A DNA stretch of 64,000 nt from Sphaerochaeta sp. (GCA_016342655.1 JAEINL010000003.1:1-64000); one strand, 5' to 3'. Shown: positions 41,376-50,440, numbered from the stretch's first letter. The notes: a model not told the origin generated them from the letters alone. Numbers and translations are program-made.

Positions 41376-42854
41376 ATGAAAAAAGATTGTATCCAGTGTG
41401 TTGGTTTTGATTGTGGAAACTCATCCATTCGTACAGTTGTCGGCAGGTATGATGGCTCTACCATTGAGATGGAATTGGTGCATAAAGAGCCTAATGGGGC
41501 GGTGACCGTCAACGGGGTGCATTATTGGGATATCCTTAACATATTTACTATTATGCAGACAGGACTTTGTAAAGCAGTTGAGAAATATGGACATATAGAT
41601 TCTGTAGGGATAACTACCTGGGGAATTGACTTTGGTCTGCTTGGCTCTTCTGGGCACCTGTTGAATAATCCTTTCTGCTATCGCAATGAGTTTGGCTTGA
41701 AAGGACTGGAGTCTGTCGATGAAGGCACTAGGCAACGGCTGTTTGAACTGACAGGGATTCAGAACCATCCGATGAACTCACTCTATCAGCTGGTGGGAAT
41801 CCGAGACCTTGTTCCTGAGTACTACTCCTGTGCAAAGGACCTGCTGCTTGTTCCCGATTTGCTTACCTATATGTTTACCGGTGAAAAGGGGACTGAGAGC
41901 ACAATTGCAAGTACAAGCCAGCTGTTGGATATGAGGACACAGGACTATAGCCAGGAGGTGTTTGACCTCATGGGATTGGATCGGACGATGTTCCATCCTG
42001 TAATACCTCATGGGCAGGTCCGCGGCATGATGCTTCCTTCTATCGCTGAAAAGTTGCATATCCCTTCCGTACCGTTTATCTCGGTACCCTCCCATGATAC
42101 CGCCTCTGCTGTTGTCTCTGTGCCGGCAACCACCGATCAGTTTGTCTTCATCAGTTCAGGGACCTGGTCTTTGATAGGAACAGAACTGCCTGGCCCGATC
42201 ATTGATTCTAAGGTGTTTGAACATAGTTTTGCCAACGAGGGCGGGGCACTAGGTAGCATAACATTGCTCAAGAACTCCGCAGGAATGCATATCATCAAGA
42301 ATGTCAAGGATGAGATGTCTATAGCTTTGGGGAAATCTTTCTCTTGGGATGATTTGTTGGATTTGGCAGAGCATGCAGGGTTCTCTGTATCACTGTATGA
42401 CCCCAACAGTACAAAGCTGTTCAATCCTGATAAGATTATTGATGCTATACAGGCTTTGAGTGGGGAGTCTGAGATTTCTCGAGTTCTAGCCTCTTCCTAT
42501 ATCTCACTTGCCTGCAGCTATAGGGAAGCCATTGATTCTTTGGAAGAGATTACCGGCAGTGTATTTGAGCAGGTCCATATCATTGGTGGTGGAAGCCGTA
42601 ATGGGTATCTGAACCAGCTTGCCGCAAACATTTCGGGAAAGGTAATCGTTGCCGGACCTGAGGAGGCCACCTCTCTTGGTGTAATCGCCATGCAGATTCT
42701 CCACCACGACCCTTCACAATCCTTGGCCAGCATCAGGCGGATGATTTCCGAATCATGTAATCCTAAAATGTATTTTCCGGAAAAAGAGTTTCCCTCAGAG
42801 GCCTTGTATGCACAGTATCTTACAAAAAAAGATGGTGAAGACAGTCTGAGTTGA
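41376..42854 (+). CDS. Rhamnulokinase-like FGGY sugar kinase
   Basis: A 492-residue FGGY kinase closest to rhamnulokinase: VGFDCGNSSIRTVVG, GITTWGIDFGLLGSSG, TYMFTGEKGTESTIASTSQLLDM (key piece STSQLLDM), SHDTASAVVSVP and IIGGGSRNGYLNQLAAN. Rhamnulokinase phosphorylates a 6-deoxy-ketohexose at C1, matching the class II aldolase in this regulon. It is the last gene of the importer operon, followed by a terminator. The rhamnulose assignment is only by family; L-rhamnose isomerase is not present here. Confidence 0.83.
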   Translation: MKKDCIQCVGFDCGNSSIRTVVGRYDGSTIEMELVHKEPNGAVTVNGVHYWDILNIFTIMQTGLCKAVEKYGHIDSVGITTWGIDFGLLGSSGHLLNNPFCYRNEFGLKGLESVDEGTRQRLFELTGIQNHPMNSLYQLVGIRDLVPEYYSCAKDLLLVPDLLTYMFTGEKGTESTIASTSQLLDMRTQDYSQEVFDLMGLDRTMFHPVIPHGQVRGMMLPSIAEKLHIPSVPFISVPSHDTASAVVSVPATTDQFVFISSGTWSLIGTELPGPIIDSKVFEHSFANEGGALGSITLLKNSAGMHIIKNVKDEMSIALGKSFSWDDLLDLAEHAGFSVSLYDPNSTKLFNPDKIIDAIQALSGESEISRVLASSYISLACSYREAIDSLEEITGSVFEQVHIIGGGSRNGYLNQLAANISGKVIVAGPEEATSLGVIAMQILHHDPSQSLASIRRMISESCNPKMYFPEKEFPSEALYAQYLTKKDGEDSLS

Positions 42855-42926
42855 TACGAAGAGCCTGGATGTTGGAATGTGGATAGTGAAGATTTTAGAA
42901 AAAGATTTGAGAAAGAGATTTGAGGA

Positions 42927-42958
42927 GATTGGGTTCTGTTAGCAAACAGAACCCAATC
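42927..42958. terminator. Bidirectional terminator
   Basis: GATTGGGTTCTG (42927-42938) pairs with CAGAACCCAATC (42947-42958), between the convergent kinase and GNAT genes. Confidence 0.85.
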
Positions 42959-42981
42959 CTTGTTATTGCTTACCAGTTGTC

Positions 42982-43785
42982 CTAGAATCTCATGATTCCC
43001 CACCTGTCCACCACCTCAAAGCCCAGTCTTGTATAGATTGTCCCGGCTTTGGGGTTGTCAAAGAAAAGGCAGAGGAACTCAAGTCCGCCCTCAAAGCAGA
43101 AAGAGCAGAGTTCGCTGACCAAGGTGGATGCATACCCACGATTACGAGCTTCACTCAGTGTTGCTACCCCTACGATCATGGCCCCACTTGTTGTGGTAGC
43201 TGTGGTGTAGACACTTGATAGCAACCTGTTACCCTCAAACAGGCCAAAGCCAACTCCTCCCTGTTCGAGGTTGTTGGCAATCTCGGCAAGCTTTTCTTGC
43301 GTATGGTCTAGGTAGGGCTGGGCAAATTCCTCAATCTGTTGGTACAGGGCGACAATGGCAGGGGCATCCTTTTTGGTGAGCCTGCGTGTGGGCAGTGCTG
43401 TATTCTCTTCTTTGGCTGTAAAACTTGTCTTGTTGCAACGGCACAGGTAGGTGCCTTGGATCTTCCTTGTCGGGTACAGGGGTTGCAACTGCTTGAGCAG
43501 GGACTCTTTTGCACTGATTGCCAGAATTTTCTCTTGCCTTGCAAGCAGGGCTCCTACAGCCTTGGCATTGAAGGTTGGGCCCTTGCTGTACAGGATGAAG
43601 TCAGAGTAGTACTTGAGCAGGATGCAGTCCCAGCTCTCACCGATGGCATACAATGAGATGTTCTGGCTTTGGAGGCCATAGAGCTCCAGATCCCCTTGTA
43701 TGAAGAGGTTTGTCTCAGGCTCGCCTTGTATGTATTCATACACCTTCGCAAGGTCTTTGTTGGCTAGTTTGCGCACCTGTATCAT
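42982..43785 (-). CDS. GNAT-family N-acetyltransferase
   Basis: A 267-residue protein. The C-terminal half is a GNAT domain: IVGVATLSEARNRGYASTLVSELCSF (acetyl-CoA loop RNRGYAS) and AGTIYTRLGFEVVDRW. The N-terminal half resembles the extra domain of FR47-like acetyltransferases. Its ATG overlaps the stop of the PARG-like gene by ATGA, so the two are coupled. The acceptor is unknown. Confidence 0.8.
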   Translation of the reverse strand: MIQVRKLANKDLAKVYEYIQGEPETNLFIQGDLELYGLQSQNISLYAIGESWDCILLKYYSDFILYSKGPTFNAKAVGALLARQEKILAISAKESLLKQLQPLYPTRKIQGTYLCRCNKTSFTAKEENTALPTRRLTKKDAPAIVALYQQIEEFAQPYLDHTQEKLAEIANNLEQGGVGFGLFEGNRLLSSVYTTATTTSGAMIVGVATLSEARNRGYASTLVSELCSFCFEGGLEFLCLFFDNPKAGTIYTRLGFEVVDRWGIMRF

Positions 43786-44711
43786 AGTAATCCGTCTTTG
43801 AATTCCCTAGCAAAGGGAGCATAGTTTCCTTCGGGGTTATACCACTTGTGTGTATTGTGGTCGTCCTTTATGGCAAAGATGATCTTTGAGAATGCAGTTC
43901 TGTAGGGTTTTTCCAGAAGGACCTCCCTGAAGAGGCGGGCAATCTGGTTGGGGGGATTGCAAAAGGCCCCGCAGCCCATTGCTGATAAGATCAGAGTCTG
44001 GTGGTTATGCTGTATTGCTACCTTGAAGATTGTCCTGATCTTTTCCTTGGTAAGAGCCTGGTCCTCTTCCCCCATCTCATACAGGCCTTCAGGGTTTTGG
44101 GTCAGAGGTGGGTTGTATATGGCTGGGACTGCAATGAAACTTACCTTGTACGGTTGGTCGAGAAGAGGGTAGCCATCTTCTTCCCTTCCTCTGAATACGG
44201 TCGCTTTTGGCGAATAGACGGCTCCGTATGCCTCACGCAAGGGGTAGGATTGTGTCGCCCTGAGGATACCATACTGCTTGGAAAGTCTGTCGTGAAAGCT
44301 GTACAGGGAGAGCAGGTAGTTGGAAGAGCGGAACAGGTGCTCCTCCTGAGCTCCTGATCCCCCTTCAACCCCACCTCCTGGGGTGTTTGCATTTGCCATA
44401 TTGAGAACTAGGGGGTTGTTCTTCTCCTCTTGTGCAACGGCAAGGCAGTCAGCATTACGTACGGTTACTTCTGTTTCATATGGGGTGGTAGGGCCAGCTT
44501 CCAACTTTTTTGTATAGAGGACACTCTCTTTGGTAAGCCTCTGGTCCCTTGGCAGGAGTACGGTCTTTCCCCTCTGGCTGAGGTATTGCTCACTATGGAT
44601 ATGGTCGAGCGTATCAAGGAATACAGAGACCCTGAGGGTCCTTAGCTGGTGATATTCCCCACTTTGTACTGATTGTGAAAAACGTCGGGTATACGATTTG
44701 CTGTCCCACAT
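43782..44711 (-). CDS. TIGR02452-type bacterial poly(ADP-ribose) glycohydrolase-like protein
   Basis: A 309-residue macrodomain protein of the TIGR02452/DUF2263 family, related to bacterial-type PARG. The signature is complete: NMANANTPGGGVEGGSGAQEE (read as NTPGGGV...GAQEE), with the two catalytic glutamates, followed by FRSSN and a C-terminal ILSAMGCGAFCNPP loop. Such enzymes remove ADP-ribose from modified macromolecules. The start is ATG 44711, with GCAGGAG ahead. Coupled to the GNAT gene. Confidence 0.85.
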   Translation of the reverse strand: MWDSKSYTRRFSQSVQSGEYHQLRTLRVSVFLDTLDHIHSEQYLSQRGKTVLLPRDQRLTKESVLYTKKLEAGPTTPYETEVTVRNADCLAVAQEEKNNPLVLNMANANTPGGGVEGGSGAQEEHLFRSSNYLLSLYSFHDRLSKQYGILRATQSYPLREAYGAVYSPKATVFRGREEDGYPLLDQPYKVSFIAVPAIYNPPLTQNPEGLYEMGEEDQALTKEKIRTIFKVAIQHNHQTLILSAMGCGAFCNPPNQIARLFREVLLEKPYRTAFSKIIFAIKDDHNTHKWYNPEGNYAPFAREFKDGLL

Positions 44712-44938
44712 GGTCAACTCCTGCACATAGGTGAAAGGTCTCTCTGAATGGTAGCAGTATACGGTTTGGATGGGCCGATAGCAAGCAATCTGGTACTGTA
44801 TATTCTCTTTGGTGTTTGTACCGTATCTGTTTGACCTAGGGCTTTTCTCCCTATATGATTGATTGGTGTTGGGGGAGCTTCATAGCCTATGGGCGAAGTC
44901 AACTTCTCCCCCCATTTTTACTTCTCTGGAGGTTCTCC

Positions 44939-46075
44939 ATGAGTTTTTTATTGGTAGGTATGCTCAATACCACATGGCAACAACTTTGTATGTTTGGTGT
45001 TGGATTCCTTCTCATCTATTTGGCGATTGCCAAAAAGCTGGAACCAGCACTGCTGCTTCCTATGGGCTTTGGCTCGATACTGGTAAACCTGCCATTTTCT
45101 GGAGCCATCACACAGAGCATGCAGGGTATCGGCGAGGTCACAGGAATCCTTGATTGGCTCTTCAGTATGGGTATAGAGTCAGCAGAGGCGATGCCGCTTC
45201 TGCTCTTCATAGGTATAGGGGCGATGATAGACTTTGGCCCTTTGCTTGCAAACCCCAAGCTCATTCTCTTTGGGGCAGCTGCACAGTGGGGTATCTTCGC
45301 CACCATCTCCCTGGCCACCCTGATGGGCTTCAGCCTGGTAGACGCCGCTTCCATCGGTATCATCGGGGCTGCCGATGGGCCTACCTCGATCCTGGTATCC
45401 CAAGTCCTGGGAAGCAAGTATATAGGCCCTATAGCCATTGCCGCCTACTCGTATATGGCCTTGGTCCCCATCATACAGCCCTTTGCAATCAAGCTGGTGA
45501 CCACCAAGAAGGAACGTTGTATCAGGATGACGTACAACCCAAGGTCCATCTCCAAGCGTTCAAAGATACTCTTCCCCATCATCGTCACCATCGTTTCCGG
45601 ATATGTGGCTCCCGCCTCAGTCTCCCTAGTCGGTATGCTGATGTTCGGTAATCTGATACGGGAGTGCACTGTCTTGGACTCCCTCTCCACCACAGCCCAG
45701 ACTGTGTTGGTAAACCTTGTCACGTTGCTGTTGGGTATTACCATCGCATCTACGATGAAAGCGGAGTTGTTTGTCACAATCCAGACTCTTATGATCATGG
45801 GTCTCGGTCTTTTGGCCTTTATATTTGATACCATAGCAGGAGTCCTCTTTGCCAAGGTTCTCAACCTTTTCACCAAGACAAAGATCAATCCTATGATAGG
45901 GGCTGCCGGAATCTCAGCCTTCCCGATGTCAGCCCGAGTCATCCAGAGGATGGGCCAGCAGGCTGATCCTCAGAACCACCTTCTTATGCATGCAGTGGGA
46001 GCCAATGTGGCAGGCCAGATAGCATCCGTCATCGCAGGTGGTGTCATCCTGGGCCTGATCCCAGGACTTATCTAA
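44939..46075 (+). CDS. oadB: Sodium-translocating decarboxylase beta subunit
   Basis: A 378-residue membrane protein of the OadB/GcdB/MmdB family, the Na+-pumping beta subunit of biotin-dependent decarboxylases. Family motifs include LLFIGIGAMIDFGPLLANP, FSLVDAASIGIIGAADGPTSI (aspartates of the Na+ path) and HAVGANVAGQIASVIAGG. The start at 44939 follows CTGGAGGTTC. Only the beta and a small gamma-like subunit are here; the carboxyltransferase alpha and biotin carrier must be elsewhere. Substrate (oxaloacetate, methylmalonyl-CoA, malonate) is not determinable. Confidence 0.92.
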   Translation: MSFLLVGMLNTTWQQLCMFGVGFLLIYLAIAKKLEPALLLPMGFGSILVNLPFSGAITQSMQGIGEVTGILDWLFSMGIESAEAMPLLLFIGIGAMIDFGPLLANPKLILFGAAAQWGIFATISLATLMGFSLVDAASIGIIGAADGPTSILVSQVLGSKYIGPIAIAAYSYMALVPIIQPFAIKLVTTKKERCIRMTYNPRSISKRSKILFPIIVTIVSGYVAPASVSLVGMLMFGNLIRECTVLDSLSTTAQTVLVNLVTLLLGITIASTMKAELFVTIQTLMIMGLGLLAFIFDTIAGVLFAKVLNLFTKTKINPMIGAAGISAFPMSARVIQRMGQQADPQNHLLMHAVGANVAGQIASVIAGGVILGLIPGLI

Positions 46076-46088
46076 AGGGGGTATGCCA

Positions 46089-46247
46089 ATGAATGAGACA
46101 TTTTTCTTGTCGTTACGACTTATGGGACAGGGGATGGTCGGCATCTTTGCAGTCATCCTCATCATCTATGTGGTACTGCTGTTCTTGGGCAAGCCCAAGA
46201 GGAAAGAAGAGAAGGGTGGAGTGGATAAAGAGAAACACATGGATTGA
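46089..46247 (+). CDS. Small OadG-like gamma subunit
   Basis: A 52-residue protein (MNETFFLSLRLMGQGMVGI, then a single hydrophobic helix FAVILIIYVVLLFLG, then a charged KPKRKEEK tail). Size, one membrane helix and position right after oadB match OadG gamma subunits, which anchor the decarboxylase complex. The ATG at 46089 is preferred over 46083 because AAAGGGGG stands seven bases before it. Confidence 0.7.
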   Translation: MNETFFLSLRLMGQGMVGIFAVILIIYVVLLFLGKPKRKEEKGGVDKEKHMD

Positions 46248-46275
46248 ATTCTTGCAGGAGTAGTATTGAGCTTTG

Positions 46276-46305
46276 AGGGGGAGCGGTCACTTGACGGCTC
46301 CCCCT
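46276..46305. terminator. Bidirectional terminator
   Basis: AGGGGGAGC (46276-46284) pairs with GCTCCCCCT (46297-46305), between the small gamma-like gene and the convergent FCD fragment. Confidence 0.75.
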
Positions 46306-46311
46306 AGTATG

Positions 46312-46660
46312 TTACTGGATTGGTTCCTTGTTTTCTTCCAAAAATGACTGTACCCCATCAATGGTTGCCTGGATATGCTCTTCCATGAGTTGCTCGCATG
46401 CCGCTTTATCCCGTCTACGCATGTTTGCCAGGAGAAGACGGTGATAGCGGATACCTATCGCACATCCAAGAATGGATACGATGCTGTGATTTGCCTGGAT
46501 AAGAATGGGATTTTTTGAGGATTCAGCTATCTTTCGATGGAAGAGATAGTCAGCCTTACTGAATTTGTTGATGTCATCGTGATGAACCATCATGGAGTTG
46601 AATATCTCTTCAAGACCAACGAGATCTTCGTCGGTCAGATGCTGTACTCTCCTTGGCTGG
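46312..46660 (-). pseudogene. GntR/FadR-type regulator, C-terminal (FCD) fragment
   Basis: Minus-strand translation gives RRVQHLTDEDLVGLEEIFNS, then DYLFHRKIAESSKNP, a typical FCD ligand-binding domain, ending at 46312. The N-terminal winged helix is absent. The recognisable sequence ends near 46650-46665, where a transketolase fragment starts on the other strand. It has an internal ATG at 46593 but cannot bind DNA as a GntR protein. Confidence 0.75.
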
Positions 46661-46663
46661 TAA

Positions 46664-47299
46664 GGTTTCTGTGGTTCGAGTGCAGGGCTCTCCGACTATG
46701 GTGATGGAAAGACACACCAGAGCATCGATGATATCGCACTGATGCAGGTATTGCCGAACATGACCGTGCTCTCCCCCTGTGATGCCATCGAGACGGAGAA
46801 GATGACCAAGGCGATGGTGGAGTGCAAGGGCCCCGTATACCTGAGGATCAACCGTAACGACCTGAGTCTTGTCACCGACCCTGACGCAGAGTACCATATC
46901 GGGCAGATGACCGAGATGGTCAAGGGGAAGGATGCCGTGGTGTTTGCCACCGGAATCATGGTGCAGCAGTCTATGGAGGCCGCCAAGATCCTTGAGAAGG
47001 AGGGTGTCTCCCTTCGTGTTGTCAACGTAAGCACCATCAAGCCCCTTGATGTGCATGCATTGGAATCCTACTGTGAAGGGGTGAAGGGCATTGTCACAGC
47101 TGAGGAACACAGCATCTTCGGTGGTCTGGGAAGTGCCGTATGTTCGGCCCTATCCAAGAAGAGGCTCCCGATCGAGGTGCTTGGAATCCAGGACAGCTTC
47201 GGCACCTCTGCTGAGAACTACTCCATCCTCCTCAAGCATTATGGCTTGGAGAGTGAGGATGTCGCCAAGAAAGTCAGGGCTGTTCTGTCAGCCAACTAA
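46664..47299 (+). pseudogene. Transketolase C-terminal subunit, 3' fragment
   Basis: Open from 46664 to the stop at 47299, it encodes AGLSDYGDGKTHQSIDDIAL, RINRNDLSLV, FATGIMVQQSMEAAK and TAEEHSIFGGLGSAVCSAL, the second half of a transketolase C subunit. The ThDP-activating glutamate region normally found earlier is missing, as are a plausible start and ribosome site. An internal ATG at 46742 gives no functional enzyme. The following reductase gene keeps its own strong ribosome site. Confidence 0.8.
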
Positions 47300-47311
47300 G
47301 GAGGCCTGCAT

Positions 47312-48196
47312 ATGATGATTGGTTTTATCGGATTAGGAATTATGGGTAAGCCCATGGCTAAGAACCTGCTCAAGGCAGGTTACTCCCTTACTGTGAACGA
47401 TTTGAACAAGAGCGCTGTTGAGGAGCTTGTTGCTTCTGGTGCCGCATCTCTCCCTTCTTCTCAGGAAGTCGCTGCAGTCAGTGATGTCATTATCACCATG
47501 TTGCCCAACTCACCTCATGTTAAAGAGGTTGTACTCGGGAAGGGTGGTGTCATCGAAGGGGTAAAGCCCAACACCATCGTTGTCGATATGAGTTCCATAT
47601 CTCCCATCGTAAGCAGGGAAGTGTCGGCAGAGCTTGCCAAGAAGCAGGTGGTCATGCTCGATGCTCCAGTAAGTGGTGGGGAGCCCAAGGCTATTGATGG
47701 CACTCTGGCGATCATGGTCGGTGGTCCTGAGGATGCCTTTGCAAAGGTCGAGGCAATCCTGAAGGTTATGGGAAGCAGCGTCACCTTGGTGGGTGAGATT
47801 GGTAGTGGAAACATAACCAAGCTTGCCAACCAGATTATGGTCGCTGCGAACATTGCCGGGATGTCTGAGGCTTTGGTGCTTGCTACGAAGGCCAATGTCG
47901 ATCCTGAGAAGGTCTTCAAGGCTATCCGCGGTGGTCTTGCAGGGAGCACCGTCCTCGATGCCAAGGCACCCTTGGTGCTTGCAGGCAACTTCAAGCCAGG
48001 ATTCCGCATCGACCTGCACATCAAGGACCTGCAGAATGCCCTTGATACTGCAAAGAGTGTCGGGACCCCTTCTCCCATCTGTGAGGCTGTCATCGCCATG
48101 ATGAAGAGTCTCTCTTCCGAAGGGAAGGGAAGCGACGACCATGGTGGGCTGATCCAGTGGTATGAGAAACTGGCTGAGGTTGAGGTTCGTTCCTAG
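47312..48196 (+). CDS. garR: 2-hydroxy-3-oxopropionate reductase-like dehydrogenase
   Basis: A 294-residue beta-hydroxyacid dehydrogenase. The NAD motif is GFIGLGIMGKPMAKNLL; DAPVSGGEPKAIDGTLAIMVGG is the substrate-binding segment; GNITKLANQIMVAANIAGMSE holds the catalytic lysine. GarR-like enzymes reduce tartronate semialdehyde to glycerate; 3-hydroxyisobutyrate dehydrogenase is an alternative. TAAGGAGG overlaps the transketolase fragment's stop and sets the start at 47312 (an ATG three bases later is also possible). A terminator follows at 48232. Confidence 0.87.
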   Translation: MMIGFIGLGIMGKPMAKNLLKAGYSLTVNDLNKSAVEELVASGAASLPSSQEVAAVSDVIITMLPNSPHVKEVVLGKGGVIEGVKPNTIVVDMSSISPIVSREVSAELAKKQVVMLDAPVSGGEPKAIDGTLAIMVGGPEDAFAKVEAILKVMGSSVTLVGEIGSGNITKLANQIMVAANIAGMSEALVLATKANVDPEKVFKAIRGGLAGSTVLDAKAPLVLAGNFKPGFRIDLHIKDLQNALDTAKSVGTPSPICEAVIAMMKSLSSEGKGSDDHGGLIQWYEKLAEVEVRS

Positions 48197-48209
48197 GAGG
48201 GAATCCAAC

Positions 48210-48452
48210 TCAAGATGCATAGGTAAAGAGACCCCACACCTTCTGGACAGTCCCAGAGAGTGTGGGGCCGTCTGTATGGATGCTAGCTTTGCTGACTTGG
48301 ATGTGAGGTGTATGTTCCTGCTCATCACCATCAACTGTTGCAGTATTCTGTTGGTAGGGATCGGTTCCCAGGAAACCTACCCAGCTTGGTGAGGCAAATA
48401 GGAAGCCGGTGACAAGTAAGACAATCGTACAGAGAATCGATGTCTTTCTCAT
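48210..48452 (-). CDS. Small exported protein, possible decayed paralogue
   Basis: An 80-residue frame beginning MRKTSILCTIVLLVTGFLFASPSW, very similar to the start of the neighbouring outer-membrane protein (MKKTSMLTLLLLLFGYSVFAASSW). After about residue 28 there is no resemblance. The frame's 3' end runs through the terminator hairpin at 48232-48267. It could be a small secreted protein or the 5' remnant of a duplicated gene. The ribosome site is weak. Confidence 0.4.
   Translation of the reverse strand: MRKTSILCTIVLLVTGFLFASPSWVGFLGTDPYQQNTATVDGDEQEHTPHIQVSKASIHTDGPTLSGTVQKVWGLFTYAS
48232..48267 (+). terminator. Hairpin terminator after garR
   Basis: CCCCACAC (48232-48239) pairs with GTGTGGGG (48260-48267). 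The T-tract is poor, so termination efficiency is uncertain. Confidence 0.5.
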
Positions 48453-48572
48453 ACATTTCACTTTACCCCAATACGAGCCAGTGCTTTTTATACAGACCCA
48501 AATATTCTTGTGCAAGTTGGGTAGTTTCTTTCCTTGTTGAAACAAACAACCCATGGTGTAATGGCTTTATGC

Positions 48573-49208
48573 CTATAACGCTAAGGAAATCCCTATCTGA
48601 GCATGGACAGTTATCCCTTCAACATCAACGTTAGCCTTGTCTGTGTTATCACCTCTTGAGATTTTCCTCTGGGTATAGATGGGCAGTGAAGCCCCAATAC
48701 CGCCAACAAGGGAGAAGGCATCAGAGAGGGGCAGGAACATATTGATGGAGGATAGAAGGCTGAAGGAGTTCAGGGTTGCCCTGATTTCTGTATTGCCACT
48801 ACCTACTGCCTTGTTCATCCGCTCACCCAAGAGTCCCATGCCAAGTTCCATCGACAGGTGCCCGAATATATGTGTGTGGTATTGGGCTGACAGACTTCCT
48901 CTCCATGCCAAAGGGTATTCAGAGAGGTCAATCTCTGCCGTGCTGTTGGAAATTGAGCTCATCTCACTAGCCCCAACTTGGAATCCAAATCCAAAGGGTA
49001 ATCTTTTCACTGGGTATATCGATCCTGCAATGTTTGCCCCTGTAAGGCTTGCTACGCTCTCTCCCTCGAAATCGGTACCCCATATTGCAAGGGCAGGGTT
49101 GCTTGTGCCTGTCGTTGTGAAGGCTTGCACACCAATCCAGCTTGATGCGGCAAATACGGAGTAACCGAAGAGTAGGAGCAAAAGGGTAAGCATACTTGTT
49201 TTTTTCAT
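48573..49208 (-). CDS. Outer-membrane beta-barrel-like protein
   Basis: A 211-residue protein with a clear signal peptide (MKKTSMLTLLLLLFGYSVFA, cleavage near AAS). The rest alternates hydrophobic and polar residues, with amphipathic strands such as FGFGFQVGASEM, WRGSLSAQYHTHIFGHLSMELGMG (in pieces) and a last strand VHAQIGISLAL ending in a hydrophobic residue, as beta-barrels do. No family is recognised. It is monocistronic. Confidence 0.65.
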   Translation of the reverse strand: MKKTSMLTLLLLLFGYSVFAASSWIGVQAFTTTGTSNPALAIWGTDFEGESVASLTGANIAGSIYPVKRLPFGFGFQVGASEMSSISNSTAEIDLSEYPLAWRGSLSAQYHTHIFGHLSMELGMGLLGERMNKAVGSGNTEIRATLNSFSLLSSINMFLPLSDAFSLVGGIGASLPIYTQRKISRGDNTDKANVDVEGITVHAQIGISLAL

Positions 49209-49489
49209 GTGTTCCTCGTTGGTATGTGTTAGTACATACCTAGTAGGGGAAACATATACTGTTTTACTTCAAAAGCTTTCCCAAAGCGCAAAGCTCTTTG
49301 GATATGATTGTATCATCTTCTACGACTGGCTCTAGAGATACTAGGTCTGTTCTCCTAAACTATGTAACCGTGTAGTTGGCGTGACTGACACTTTCCAGTG
49401 AATCGATGCCCACTGTCCTGTCTATGTACTAATTTCAAGAAGTTCAGATTGTTAGTTGACTTCAATGTTGCCCGATTATACCATGTCGT

Positions 49490-50440
49490 ATGGTCCATAT
49501 GAAAGACAGGAATGAACAGAAAGCTATTGCACTTGCCAGCCGTCTTGGCAAAGAGGCTGGAGAAAAAGAGATAGCGCAGGTGGAGAATAATCTCCCTGCC
49601 ATGAATAGAGGCCCGATAGCCAAGGTGTGGGACAAGGTCCAGGACTTGTACCGGGCTTTCATGAGCAAGGATACTCCCAGCTCTCTTCGCATTCTCATTA
49701 TTGGAGGTTTGCTCTACCTGGTTCTTCCCTTCGATATTGTTCCCGATGTAATACCGGGGGTAGGGCTTCTAGATGATGCCGCAGTCATAGGCTTCATCTG
49801 GAAAAAAATGGTAGGTCTTGCCAAAGTCGGTGTAGAAGTTGCCTCAAAGGCTTTGCCCCAGAAGGTGGAGGATAAGATTACCCAGACCTATGCCAAGGCT
49901 TTTGCTATGGCCAGTGCCAAGCTTGAAGCCCTTCTGAAGAAACAGGAACAGAAAACAATCCTGAATTGCGTCATAACCCTTGGGGTTTTTTGTGTAGCCC
50001 TTCTGTTCCTTTCACTTGAAGGAGAGCTCCCGCTCTTAATCGCCTCCCTATGCATTTTGGTGACCATGCTCCGTTCCCTCTATTCTTTTTTCAAATCGAT
50101 TCCCACGATGCTACAACTTCTCAAAGTTTGGTGGAAAGAGCGTATGATTAACGGGACTATCGCGGAATATCTGAGGGTACGGTACCCCTTTCTTGTGCCC
50201 TTGGAAAAGATGAAGGCTGGGATCAAGATGCTTGATGGCATTCCCACTCTTGAAACGATGATAGGGATGCAACGTAAGGCTTTAAGAAAGACCATTCTTT
50301 CTGTTGGTATTTCCTTGTTGATTGCAACAGGACTGGTATTTATCTTGCGGCATATTCTTTTGGCACTCAATACCCCCTATACCTTCGGGGAACTTCTCTC
50401 CTATCCCTTTACCAGGCTTTGGAGTCTCCTTATGAAATAA
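49490..50440 (+). CDS. YkvA-family (DUF1232) membrane protein
   Basis: A 316-residue protein. The YkvA/DUF1232 core LIIGGLLYLVLPFDIVPDVIPGVGLLDDAAVIGF lies at about 70-105 (key piece YLVLPFDIVPD). Four further hydrophobic segments occur at about 155-195 and 260-290. DUF1232 has no assigned function. The start is either ATG 49490 or ATG 49499; neither has a strong ribosome site. Confidence 0.7.
   Translation: MVHMKDRNEQKAIALASRLGKEAGEKEIAQVENNLPAMNRGPIAKVWDKVQDLYRAFMSKDTPSSLRILIIGGLLYLVLPFDIVPDVIPGVGLLDDAAVIGFIWKKMVGLAKVGVEVASKALPQKVEDKITQTYAKAFAMASAKLEALLKKQEQKTILNCVITLGVFCVALLFLSLEGELPLLIASLCILVTMLRSLYSFFKSIPTMLQLLKVWWKERMINGTIAEYLRVRYPFLVPLEKMKAGIKMLDGIPTLETMIGMQRKALRKTILSVGISLLIATGLVFILRHILLALNTPYTFGELLSYPFTRLWSLLMK

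Noticed and set aside
47510-48334. A 274-residue minus-strand frame opposite garR
   Set aside because: It overlaps a clear reductase gene entirely and has no ribosome site or recognisable domain.
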